DNA of 64,000 nucleotides, taken from positions 545,304-609,303 of the forward strand of contig NZ_SZQL01000001.1 in the NCBI RefSeq assembly GCF_005233845.1, given 5' to 3'. This DNA is from Ilyomonas limi (lineage in GTDB: Bacteria; Bacteroidota; Bacteroidia; Chitinophagales; Chitinophagaceae). The stretch's first letter is position 1, and the number at the start of each line of letters is the position of its first letter. The position numbers were made by a program, and so were the translations under genes. Shown one piece after another: positions 18,703-27,493 of this stretch. The notes beneath the pieces are model-generated. The model was not told the DNA's origin. It ran no database searches and saw only the letters and a program-made list of their open reading frames with translations.

Positions 18703-19006
18703 GATGAATGGTAAATGGTAAGTGAAATTAAAAAGTACAGTAAAATCAAAGCTAATTGCGTTCCACTCGTCAATGGCTTATTAAGTAAAGAAAAGAAGTG
18801 TAAAAAATTATAGCCTTGTACAGGTGGCTGCTCAAGTATTGCCACGGCATATCCGGGTGTAAAAGAGCAGCTTCTTTACCTCCATTAATTACAACAATCC
18901 GGCACCGCTATTTTACAGAAAAAATATTTTGTTCAAATGTATGAACATATTGATAGAACTACTATTTTTACTGTATGTATGAACATATGTACATACTACA
19001 CTAACG
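18703..19006. other. 304-bp spacer with GntR operator region
   Basis: It contains no gene. The right end holds two copies of a likely regulator-binding motif (listed separately). The left two thirds show nothing beyond ordinary AT-rich sequence and a weak hairpin at about 18860-18880 (gtaaaagagcagcttctttac). Confidence 0.6.
18937..18996. promoter_or_regulatory. duplicated operator upstream of the GntR gene
   Basis: The 14-mer atgtatgaacatat occurs twice, at 18937-18950 and 18975-18988, start to start 38 bp. The second copy sits in a larger palindrome gtatgt...acatac (18973-18996). The last base is 10 bp before the GntR start codon. GntR/HutC regulators bind short palindromes in their own promoters, so autoregulation, with read-through into the SusCD operon, is likely (inference). 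Confidence 0.6.
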
Positions 19007-19744
19007 ATGGAAGAAGCCTTTGTAATTGACCATAGAAGTGCATTGCCATTACATTTACAGGTAGAAGAAATACTGAGAAAACTGATAGAGCAGCCTGAAT
19101 ATCAAAACGGTAAGCTGCTTCCTAATGAAGTGCATATTGCACAACGGCTTGGTATTTCAAGAAACACAGTGAGGCAGGCTACCAACAAACTGGTGTATGA
19201 GCAATTACTCGTAAGAAAGAAAGGCGTAGGTACTAAAGTGGCAAAAAACAACATTGCCACCAAGCTGAACAAATGGACAAGCTTTACGCACGAAATGGAC
19301 GAAAAAGGGGTTTCTTTTAAGAATTATGCTATTAAAGTAAGTAAAGTGTTGCCCGACAAGGAAATACGGCAACTCTTCAATATTGCAGAAGGTGTAAAAG
19401 TAGTAAAACTGGAACGATTAAGGGGATTGGAAAAAGGGCCGATCGTATATTTTATTTCTTATTTCCATCCAAGAACAGAACTTACAGAAGACGAAGATTA
19501 TACTAAGCCGCTGTATGAAAAACTGGAGCAGGAACACCATATAGCGGTTGCAATCTCAAAAGAGGGTATCAGTGCCATACTGGCTAATAAAAAGCTTGCT
19601 GACAAGCTGAATATAGCCGTTGGCGACCCAATACTGTTTCGTAAACGAGTGGTATGCGACCCCGGAGACCGGCCCATAGAATATAATTTGGGTTATTACC
19701 GGGCAGATAGTTTTACCTACACAATTGATATAGCACGGGATTGA
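19007..19744 (+). CDS. GntR-family (HutC subfamily, UTRA effector domain) transcriptional regulator
   Basis: 245 residues. The N-terminal winged helix-turn-helix begins LPLHLQVEEILRKLIEQPEY and includes LLPNEVHIAQRLGISRNTVR and LLVRKKGVGTKVA. Residues about 85-240 match the UTRA ligand-binding fold (VVKLERLRGLEKGPIVYFIS, then YNLGYYRADSFTYTIDIARD at the end). UTRA regulators typically sense a sugar phosphate or amino sugar. It precedes SusC by 156 bp on the same strand and is the only classical DNA-binding regulator in this block, so it probably controls the SusCD / kinase / isomerase / transporter genes. Confidence 0.9.
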   Translation: MEEAFVIDHRSALPLHLQVEEILRKLIEQPEYQNGKLLPNEVHIAQRLGISRNTVRQATNKLVYEQLLVRKKGVGTKVAKNNIATKLNKWTSFTHEMDEKGVSFKNYAIKVSKVLPDKEIRQLFNIAEGVKVVKLERLRGLEKGPIVYFISYFHPRTELTEDEDYTKPLYEKLEQEHHIAVAISKEGISAILANKKLADKLNIAVGDPILFRKRVVCDPGDRPIEYNLGYYRADSFTYTIDIARD

Positions 19745-19900
19745 GGAAATGCGGAGAACGTTGCTTGTGGGTGGGAATTCGAAATATTTATACGCTACAT
19801 TCACCTTTCATCAACATTCGCTACTCACCAATCATAAATGCCATTAATAAGTTGGTTTTTGCCAACAACTGATTGCTTATTAACGATTAATTTTTTGCCA

Positions 19901-22900
19901 ATGAAATACTGTACAAAACTAATTGCTGCCTGCATTTTTATTATTGCCTTATGCTACTCACAGCAATTACTGGCACAGGCTGCGGGAAGAACAATAACCG
20001 GAAAAATAACTTCCCCCTCCGGCGATATACTAACTGGTGCAAGCATTAGTATAAAAGGTACTTCCACTACTGCCATAACCAACGAAAAAGGGGAGTTTAC
20101 CATTACTGTTCCCGACAACAAAGCCGTGTTGGTTATATCGCATGTAGGCTATAAACTAAAGGAAATCCCTGTAAAAAATCAATCCTATTTAACGATTACG
20201 CTGGAAAGTGAAAGCAACGAGTTGTCGCAGGTAGTGGTAATTGGTTATGGGGCTGTAAAGAAAAGTGATCTTACTGGCTCGGTAGTATCAGTTAAAGGCG
20301 ATGAAATAAAAGCGGTGCCCGTTACTTCTTTCGACCAGGCTTTGCAGGGCAGGGCAGCCGGTGTGCAGGTAACGCAAACCAGTGGCAAGCCCGGCGCGGA
20401 ACCATCCATACGCATCCGCGGTACTACGTCTATCAATGCCGGCAACGAGCCGCTGTATGTGATTGATGGCATGCTGGTAAGCAGCGATGGCGGCGATATG
20501 ACTACCGGCGTTACGCTGGGTCCGCGTATTGGTGCGCTGGCAGCTATCAACCCAAATGATATAGAGTCTATTGAAATTTTAAAAGATGCTTCTGCTACGG
20601 CTATCTATGGATCGAGAGGTGCAAACGGCGTGGTAATTATTACTACCAAACGCGGTAAAGCGGGCACCGGCACCGTAAGTGTAGATGCTTATTACGGGCA
20701 GCAGGAAGTAGCGCACAAGCTCGATTTATTAAACGCTGCACAGTTTGCTACTCTGGTAAACGATGCCAAGCTTAATGCGGGCGCAACGCCGGTGTATGTC
20801 AATCCCAAAAACTTAGGTGCGGGCACCGATTGGCAGGGCGAATTATTCAGAACTGCGCCAATGGCAAATTATCAATTAACCTTTTCGGGCGGTGACGAAA
20901 AAACAAAATATGCTATATCCGGCGGCTACTTCAACCAGGATGGCATTATTATCAATTCGAACTTTAAAAGATATTCTTTCAGAACCAATTTCGACAGGGA
21001 AATCAATAAAAAATTAACCGTAGGTAATAGCATCAGCTATGCAAGAATTGCTTCAACAGGTGTATTGACAAATGCTGGTACGATTGTGCCCGGCGTGGTA
21101 AGTGCAGCCATATTGTTTAATCCGGTATTGCCGGTATATGATTCTACCGTAAAAGGCGGTTATACTTTTGAAAATGACAGGGGAAAAATATTAGGCAATC
21201 CTATTGCCGATGCCAAAGAATACAACTCTTACACTACCAGTTCCCGGATATTGGGCAATGTGTATGCACGGTATAAAATTTTGGAAAGTCTGGAGTTTAG
21301 AACCTCCTTTGGTATTGATGGTTTTACGCAAAAAGAGAACTCATTTGGACCTAACTTTTTAAAACGTACACAAGCCAGCCAGGGCGAGGCTTCTATTAGT
21401 ACGGTGCAGGGTTTAACATGGCTAAACGAAAACACACTTACATTCAATAAAACCATTAAAGAAAAGCATGTATTGAATGCTGTTGCAGGTTTTACCGTAC
21501 AACAATTTCACAACGAAAGTTTGTTTGCCTATGCGTTTGATTTCCCTGACGACAGAACAGGTTACCATAATATTGCAGCCGGTTTAAAGCCACAAAAACC
21601 TTCCAATAATGAATCGCAATGGAGCCTCGTTTCTTTTCTTGGCAGAGTAAATTATTCCCTCGAAGATAAGTACCTTTTTACCCTGACCGGTCGTGCAGAT
21701 GGAAGTTCCAAATTTGCCGCTGGTAATAAATATGGTTTCTTTCCATCGGGTGCATTTGCCTGGCGCGTTTCTAAAGAAGACTTCCTGAAAAATGCAAAAG
21801 CAATCTCCGATCTGAAATTCAGGATAAGCTATGGTGTTATCGGCAACCAGGCTATTCCGCCTTACCAGTCACTGGCATTGGTTGGTCCTTATGGTGAAGG
21901 GGTGTTTAATAGTTCCAATGGCAGTGAAGTATATACCGGTTTGGAGCCATTAAGCTATGTAAATAAAAACCTGAAATGGGAAAGTACAAAGCAAACAGAT
22001 GTGGGCGTGGATATTTCGCTGTTCAATGCGCGGCTGAATGCTACAGTGGATTATTACCAGAAAAAGACATTTGACCTCTTGCTTTCTACGCCTATTCCTA
22101 CTACATCAGGCTTTAGCACTACGTTGCTGAATGTGGGGAATATATCGAATAAAGGATGGGATTTTGATGTGCGTTCTATTAACACAACAGGTGCTTTGCG
22201 GTGGAGTACAGCAGTGAATGTATCGGTAAATAAAAATGTAGTTACCAACCTCAATACAGAGACCGATATATTATTGCTTGGTGGCAGTTTATTGAGAACC
22301 GGCTTGCCTATCGGAACTTTTTACGGGTATATTTTCGATGGTATTTTTCAGAGTGATGAAGAAGCCGCTAAAAGTCCGGTGCTGATTGGGCAGGAAGCCT
22401 CTTCTGCTAATCCTGCTGCACGGGCAAAAGCCGGTGATAGGAAGTACCGCGATATAAACAATGATGGAAAAATAGATGCTAATGACCGCACGATTCTGGG
22501 CAGTGCGCAGCCCAGGTTTACCTGGGGTTTCAGCAACAACTTGTCTTATAAAGGACTTGAATTGAGCTTCTTTTTTCAGGGTTCGCAGGGCAATAAAATG
22601 GCTAATTTCAACAACTACGACCTGCTGAATTTTACCGGGCAAAATAATGTATTGGCAGAAGCCGGCTTAAACAGGTGGACACCCGAAAATGGCAGCAAGC
22701 AATATCCGCGTGCATTATCATCCGGCAGCCTCGATGTAGGTATTTTCTCCTCGGCTATTGTAGAAGATGCTTCTTACATAAGATTGAAAAATGTAACGCT
22801 TGGTTACAATCTTCCATCCAAATGGCTGCGTAAAGCCGGCATCAGCAATCTCAGGATTTATGCAGGTGCCACCAACATCTGGACACTTACCGATTATACC

Positions 22901-23014
22901 GGCTTTGACCCCGAAGCCAACACGTATGGACAAAGCACTACGCTGATTGGCATTGACCAGGGTGGTTATCCACAGGCAAAAACATATACGGTGGGTGTTA
23001 GTTTGGGATTATAA
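19901..23014 (+). CDS. SusC/RagA-family TonB-dependent transporter
   Basis: 1037 residues from the ATG at 19901; an upstream in-frame ATG at 19838 is rejected because the internal Met begins a proper signal peptide (MKYCTKLIAACIFIIALCYS). After it comes a carboxypeptidase-regulatory-like domain (RTITGKITSPSGDILTGASI), the TonB-box/plug entry VVVIGYGAVKKSDLTGSV, the SusC plug signatures GRAAGVQV and IRIRGTTSINAGNEPLYVID, DASATAIYGSRGANGVVIIT, and an outer-membrane barrel ending in KTYTVGVSLGL. It imports oligosaccharides across the outer membrane with the SusD encoded 24 bp downstream. Confidence 0.95.
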   Translation: MKYCTKLIAACIFIIALCYSQQLLAQAAGRTITGKITSPSGDILTGASISIKGTSTTAITNEKGEFTITVPDNKAVLVISHVGYKLKEIPVKNQSYLTITLESESNELSQVVVIGYGAVKKSDLTGSVVSVKGDEIKAVPVTSFDQALQGRAAGVQVTQTSGKPGAEPSIRIRGTTSINAGNEPLYVIDGMLVSSDGGDMTTGVTLGPRIGALAAINPNDIESIEILKDASATAIYGSRGANGVVIITTKRGKAGTGTVSVDAYYGQQEVAHKLDLLNAAQFATLVNDAKLNAGATPVYVNPKNLGAGTDWQGELFRTAPMANYQLTFSGGDEKTKYAISGGYFNQDGIIINSNFKRYSFRTNFDREINKKLTVGNSISYARIASTGVLTNAGTIVPGVVSAAILFNPVLPVYDSTVKGGYTFENDRGKILGNPIADAKEYNSYTTSSRILGNVYARYKILESLEFRTSFGIDGFTQKENSFGPNFLKRTQASQGEASISTVQGLTWLNENTLTFNKTIKEKHVLNAVAGFTVQQFHNESLFAYAFDFPDDRTGYHNIAAGLKPQKPSNNESQWSLVSFLGRVNYSLEDKYLFTLTGRADGSSKFAAGNKYGFFPSGAFAWRVSKEDFLKNAKAISDLKFRISYGVIGNQAIPPYQSLALVGPYGEGVFNSSNGSEVYTGLEPLSYVNKNLKWESTKQTDVGVDISLFNARLNATVDYYQKKTFDLLLSTPIPTTSGFSTTLLNVGNISNKGWDFDVRSINTTGALRWSTAVNVSVNKNVVTNLNTETDILLLGGSLLRTGLPIGTFYGYIFDGIFQSDEEAAKSPVLIGQEASSANPAARAKAGDRKYRDINNDGKIDANDRTILGSAQPRFTWGFSNNLSYKGLELSFFFQGSQGNKMANFNNYDLLNFTGQNNVLAEAGLNRWTPENGSKQYPRALSSGSLDVGIFSSAIVEDASYIRLKNVTLGYNLPSKWLRKAGISNLRIYAGATNIWTLTDYTGFDPEANTYGQSTTLIGIDQGGYPQAKTYTVGVSLGL

Positions 23015-23038
23015 ATTATAACGAAAAAGCTTAGCAAT

Positions 23039-24514
23039 ATGAAAGGGTATTTCATCATTATTACAATAATTAGCTGTTGCATTTTTATGCTTTCTTCCTG
23101 TGAAAAATTCCTTACAGAAGATCCCAAAAATGTAGTAGCTGTTACCAATTTTTATCAAACAGAAAATGACGCCATTTTAGCCGTCAATGCTATTTATGCG
23201 TACTTAAATTCTACCAGCACCGGTTCAACAGCAGGTGTATATCACAGTACGTTTTGGGTGATTGCAGGTGTTGCTTCCGATGAGATGAACAATGAGTCCA
23301 TCTTTACACCGGACATTGACCAGATCAGTAAATTTTCTGAAAGTCCCATCAACAACGGGTTGCAGGAAACATGGACAATGCACTACAAAGCCATTACGCT
23401 TGCTAATATTGCCATTGCAAGAATTCCCGGTATTGACATGGATCCAACACTAAGAACAAGGCTGGTAAATGAAGCACATTTTTTACGTGGTTTATTATAC
23501 TTCGATATGGTGCGCCTGTTTGGAAACATTCCGTTGGTATTGGAAGAAGTGGAGCCTTTAACACCGCCTGTAACTACGCCAAATGCCATTTACGACCAAA
23601 TCATACAAGACCTTACCGCTGCAGAAGATTTGCCCGACAGTTATCCCCCGGGTCAAGGTCGCGGGCGTGCTACCAAAGGCGCTGCAAAAGCCATCCTTGC
23701 CAAAGTATATCTAACACAGCAGGACTGGACTGCCTGTGCAGCCAAATGCAAGGAAGTTATCAACTCCGGTCAGTACCAGTTGTGGGATGATTTTGCAGAT
23801 GTATTTAAGCTCTCCAGCCGTGGTGGCAAGGAAGCCATTTTTTCCGTAGGTTTTGGCGATGCAGGCGGCGCTATTATCTTTTGGGAAGTAGGGCAGTTTA
23901 ATGTACGCTTGTTGCCACCGCAATTGAGTGTGGAAGGCGTGCAGAATGCACAAGGCTGGCAAACACCTACTCAAAATCTGTACGATACTTATGACCCGCA
24001 GGACCGTCGCAGAGAAGTAACTTATATCACAGAAGTTCACAACCCCGATGGAACGGTTACTACGATAAAACCATACATCCAAAAATATTGGGATCGCGCT
24101 GCTGAGCCGCAAGGCAATGGTTCTGCCAATGATTATCCGGTAATACGCTATGCTGATGTACTGCTGATGTATGCAGAAGCTGAAAATGAATTAGGCAATT
24201 CGGCTGAAGCACACACCTACATCAATATGGTGCGTAAACGTGCCCGCTGGGATGGCGTTGCCGAACGCAATACCGTGCCTGATTATGTGGGTTTGAGCCA
24301 GGAAGCATTTCGTGCTGCTGTGTTGCAGGAAAGAAGGTTGGAATTTGTGGCAGAAGGACAGCGCTGGTTTGATCTGGCACGTACGCATACATTGGAAAAG
24401 TTGGTGCCTGTTGCCAAGCCGGGTATTACACCGCAACCAAAGCATTACTTATTCCCCATTCCACAAAGAGAAATTGATTTAAATCCGAATCTGAAACAGA
24501 ATGATGGATATTAA
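23039..24514 (+). CDS. SusD/RagB-family outer-membrane lipoprotein
   Basis: 491 residues, lipobox MLSSC with Cys21, followed by EKFLTEDPKN, the classic SusD N-terminus. NEAHFLRGLLYFDMVRLFGNIPL, then RGRATKGAAKAILAKVYL, YADVLLMYAEAENELG, then VLQERRLEFVAEGQRWFDLART and a C-terminal FPIPQREIDLNPNLKQNDGY are diagnostic. It partners the SusC 24 bp upstream. A spacer with a palindrome separates it from the sugar kinase gene, so SusCD may form its own transcript. Confidence 0.95.
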   Translation: MKGYFIIITIISCCIFMLSSCEKFLTEDPKNVVAVTNFYQTENDAILAVNAIYAYLNSTSTGSTAGVYHSTFWVIAGVASDEMNNESIFTPDIDQISKFSESPINNGLQETWTMHYKAITLANIAIARIPGIDMDPTLRTRLVNEAHFLRGLLYFDMVRLFGNIPLVLEEVEPLTPPVTTPNAIYDQIIQDLTAAEDLPDSYPPGQGRGRATKGAAKAILAKVYLTQQDWTACAAKCKEVINSGQYQLWDDFADVFKLSSRGGKEAIFSVGFGDAGGAIIFWEVGQFNVRLLPPQLSVEGVQNAQGWQTPTQNLYDTYDPQDRRREVTYITEVHNPDGTVTTIKPYIQKYWDRAAEPQGNGSANDYPVIRYADVLLMYAEAENELGNSAEAHTYINMVRKRARWDGVAERNTVPDYVGLSQEAFRAAVLQERRLEFVAEGQRWFDLARTHTLEKLVPVAKPGITPQPKHYLFPIPQREIDLNPNLKQNDGY

Positions 24515-24527
24515 TGTCTTACAGGTA

Positions 24528-24637
24528 ACACAGATGAGCACGGATGATAAGAGAAACTATTAATACTATTCCATAACAACATTCATCATAAAAATGATAT
24601 ACATGAAACAAATGCATTCATCTGAGCGCATCTGTAT
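24528..24637. repeat. imperfect inverted repeat between SusD and the ROK kinase
   Basis: acacagatgagcacggatga (from 24528) and attcatctgagcgcatctgt (24616-24635) are inverted copies with a few mismatches, about 67 bases apart. It is the same general design as the other spacer palindromes in this window, but its sequence is its own. It could be a terminator or a dispersed repeat; no T-run was seen. Confidence 0.55.
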
Positions 24638-24753
24638 TGCATGTAATTGTGATAAAGCAATAAACGATATAAGCATTTAGGAAGATCGAGGCAGGTAATA
24701 GGTAAAATTATTTTTTATCTGTGAGAAATAATCATTTGTGAGCAATAAAAATC

Positions 24754-25698
24754 ATGAACAACAACATAGCCATAGTAATGGACTTAGGAGGTACCAAAAT
24801 AAAATTGGGTTTAGCAGAGAATGGAAACATGCTATGCACTAAAGAAATGGATGCTTATTCTCAGCATGGTTTAAGTGTACGATTGCCTTTTATTCAGCAT
24901 TGTATTGATGAGATGCTCCGGCAACAAGGCATAGACATACATAAGGTTTTCGGAATGGGTATATCCATACCCGGTATTGTGGATAGTAAAAAAAAGAAGA
25001 TTTTATCTATTGATAATAAGTTTAATGATGCACCGCAGTTAGACCTGAGTGCATGGGCAAAGCAAAACTGGAATATACCCATACAATTAGAAAACGATGC
25101 ACGCTGCGCCCTCATTGGTGAATGGCAATATGGAAAGGGTAAAGGCTGTGATAATGTAGTAATAATGACTATTGGTACCGGCGTTGGTTCGTCGGCGGTA
25201 ATAGAAGGAAAGGTGCTACGTGGAAAACACTTTCAGGCTGGATGCCTGGGCGGGCATTTTACCATCAACATACATGGGCAACGGTGCAATTGCGGCAATT
25301 ATGGCTGCGTGGAAGTAGAGGCTTCTACCTGGAATATTGCAAGAATTGCAAAGGTATCAAAAGGCTTTGCAGAGAGCGCCTTAGCAGCGGAAGATGCAAT
25401 TGATTTCGAATCTATATTCCGGTGTGCAGCTAATGGAGATGCATTGGCAATGCAGTTGCGAGAAGAATGTATAAATGTATGGAGCGCATGTGCGGTTAAT
25501 TTAATTCATGCTTACGACCCCGAAATATTAATTGTAAGCGGAGGCGTAATGAGGAGTGCGGATTATATCATTCCACGTTTGCAACAAAAAGTAGCTGAAT
25601 ATGCGTGGACGCCGTGGGGAGAAGTAAAAGTAGAGAAAGCACAAAACATTAATACGGCGGCACTACTTGGAGCGGCTTATTTAGTATATCAATCATAA
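24754..25698 (+). CDS. ROK-family sugar kinase
   Basis: 314 residues. The phosphate-binding start is MDLGGTKIKLGL (Asp10 onward). Catalytic Asp115 lies in QLENDARCAL, GTGVG is at 141-145, and the ROK zinc site is His168 with Cys178, Cys180 and Cys185 (CNCGNYGCVE). It belongs to the glucokinase/fructokinase/N-acetylhexosamine kinase group and phosphorylates an imported sugar in the cytoplasm. The next two genes, an isomerase-like fusion and an MFS sugar porter, follow at 10 and 6 bp, so uptake, phosphorylation and isomerisation appear to be one operon. Exact sugar unknown. Confidence 0.92.
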   Translation: MNNNIAIVMDLGGTKIKLGLAENGNMLCTKEMDAYSQHGLSVRLPFIQHCIDEMLRQQGIDIHKVFGMGISIPGIVDSKKKKILSIDNKFNDAPQLDLSAWAKQNWNIPIQLENDARCALIGEWQYGKGKGCDNVVIMTIGTGVGSSAVIEGKVLRGKHFQAGCLGGHFTINIHGQRCNCGNYGCVEVEASTWNIARIAKVSKGFAESALAAEDAIDFESIFRCAANGDALAMQLREECINVWSACAVNLIHAYDPEILIVSGGVMRSADYIIPRLQQKVAEYAWTPWGEVKVEKAQNINTAALLGAAYLVYQS

Positions 25699-25708
25699 AT
25701 ACAAAGTA

Positions 25709-27487
25709 TTGAAAAAATCAAATTTTGACAAAGCACCTTATGTAGCTATTGACGGGCATCGCTGTACGGCAGGATGGGAAGATATAACGGACGAATTGAG
25801 TAATGTCATCTTTCAAAAGAATGCTCAGCAGGTGGTAGTTGCCGTTGACTGTTATCACGGCGTTTATGTGGAGGAGATTGCAGCTTGCCTGCAGGAAGGT
25901 TTTCCCGCTGCACAGTTATTTTATACATTATCTGCTATGCGCAGCAATGCGGAAACAGCAGAAATGGTGTTCCCTTTTGTAACAGACGATCCTGTGTTTG
26001 GCTACATCACTCCACTGGAGTTAAAAAGCTTTTTTAGTGAACAAAAAACAACGGTTTTACAGCAACAAATAAGCGCAGCAACAGCAACTATCATTTTTGT
26101 TATAGGTTATGGTGCTACACTCATTGCTCCTGATGCTGATTTGATTGTATATGCCGATATGCCGCGCTGGGAAATACAGTTGCGTTTTCGTAATAAAAAT
26201 ATTAGCAATCTGGGAGCAGACAATACTGATGCTGAATTTTCCTACCAGTACAAAAGAAGCTTTTTTGTTGATTGGCGTGTATTAGACCGGCATAAAAGAA
26301 CACTCCTGAACCGCTGGGATTTTGTGCTGGATACTACGATACCAGGAAGGCCAAAAATGATCACCGGCAAAGCATTACAGGAAGCTTTGGCACACACCGT
26401 AGAAAGACCGTTCAGAGTCGTTCCATTTTTTGATCCCGGTCCCTGGGGCGGGCAGTGGCTGAAAGAAGTGTGCGATTTAGATGACAATCAACCCAATTAT
26501 GCATGGGGTTTTGATTGTGTGCCCGAAGAAAATAGTTTATTGTTTCGTTTTGGAGAGGTGTTGTTCGAAACACCGGCTATTAATCTTGTATTTGCGCAGC
26601 CTGAAAAGTTACTGGGTAAAAAAGTATATCAGGCGTTTGGTGCAGAGTTCCCCATCCGCTTCGATTTTTTGGATACGATAGAAGGCGGAAACCTAAGCCT
26701 GCAGGTGCATCCTTTAAGAGAATACATCCGCGAAAAATTTGGAATGGGCTACACGCAGGATGAAAGCTATTATATACTGGATGCAAGAGAAAATGCCTTT
26801 GTGTATCTGGGTTTGAAAGAAGACATAAACAAAAACGCCATGCTGCACGAACTGCATCAGGCGCAGGAAAAAGGTGGTGATTTTGATGCAGAAAAATATG
26901 TAGCCAAATGGACTATTAAAAAGCATGATCACATACTCATACCTGCCGGAACCATCCATTGCTCCGGTGCCGATACGGTAGTGCTGGAGATAAGTGCTAC
27001 ACCTTACATCTTTACTTTTAAATTATGGGATTGGGGCCGGATGGGACTGGATGGAAAACCGCGTCCCATATCGCTGGAGCATGGTAAGAATGTAATTCAA
27101 TGGAACAGGACGTCGGCATGGACAAAGGAGCACATCATCAATCAATTTGAACGAATAGGTGAAGGCGATGGCTGGATAGAAGAAAGAACCGGGCTGGATG
27201 CTACTTCCTTTATTGAAACAAGAAGACATTGGTTTACTAAAAAAGTAGCGCACAATACAAACGGGATTGTGAATGTGCTCAACCTGATTGAAGGCAGGGA
27301 AGCCATTATAGAAAGCCCTTCCAACGCATTTGAGCCGTACATTATTCATTATGCAGAAACCTTTATAGTGCCTGCCAACGTAGGCGCATATACTATTCGT
27401 CCGTATGGCGAAAGTGATGGTCAACAATGCGCTACCATCAAAGCTTTTGTAAGAACAGATAACTTAACTGATTACCGCATTAATTAA
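25709..27487 (+). CDS. class I mannose-6-phosphate isomerase-like protein with an extra N-terminal domain
   Basis: 592 residues from a TTG start 10 bp after the kinase stop; no ATG fits the N-terminal sequence (KKSNFDKAPYVAIDGHRCTA), and the ribosome site is weak. Residues about 1-190 resemble a uridine-kinase-like P-loop fold (VVVAVDCYHGVYVEEI, ADLIVYADMPRWEIQLRFR, FFVDWRVLDRHK), but no Walker A Lys is visible, so this half is probably not a working kinase. From about 215 it is an isomerase cupin: FDPGPWGGQW, GGNLSLQVHP (Gln332, His334), ILIPAGTIHCSG (His417), then LKLWDWGRMG-like and the C-terminal jelly roll. It should interconvert an aldose- and a ketose-6-phosphate after the ROK kinase. 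Confidence 0.82.
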   Translation: MKKSNFDKAPYVAIDGHRCTAGWEDITDELSNVIFQKNAQQVVVAVDCYHGVYVEEIAACLQEGFPAAQLFYTLSAMRSNAETAEMVFPFVTDDPVFGYITPLELKSFFSEQKTTVLQQQISAATATIIFVIGYGATLIAPDADLIVYADMPRWEIQLRFRNKNISNLGADNTDAEFSYQYKRSFFVDWRVLDRHKRTLLNRWDFVLDTTIPGRPKMITGKALQEALAHTVERPFRVVPFFDPGPWGGQWLKEVCDLDDNQPNYAWGFDCVPEENSLLFRFGEVLFETPAINLVFAQPEKLLGKKVYQAFGAEFPIRFDFLDTIEGGNLSLQVHPLREYIREKFGMGYTQDESYYILDARENAFVYLGLKEDINKNAMLHELHQAQEKGGDFDAEKYVAKWTIKKHDHILIPAGTIHCSGADTVVLEISATPYIFTFKLWDWGRMGLDGKPRPISLEHGKNVIQWNRTSAWTKEHIINQFERIGEGDGWIEERTGLDATSFIETRRHWFTKKVAHNTNGIVNVLNLIEGREAIIESPSNAFEPYIIHYAETFIVPANVGAYTIRPYGESDGQQCATIKAFVRTDNLTDYRIN

Positions 27488-27493
27488 TACACT

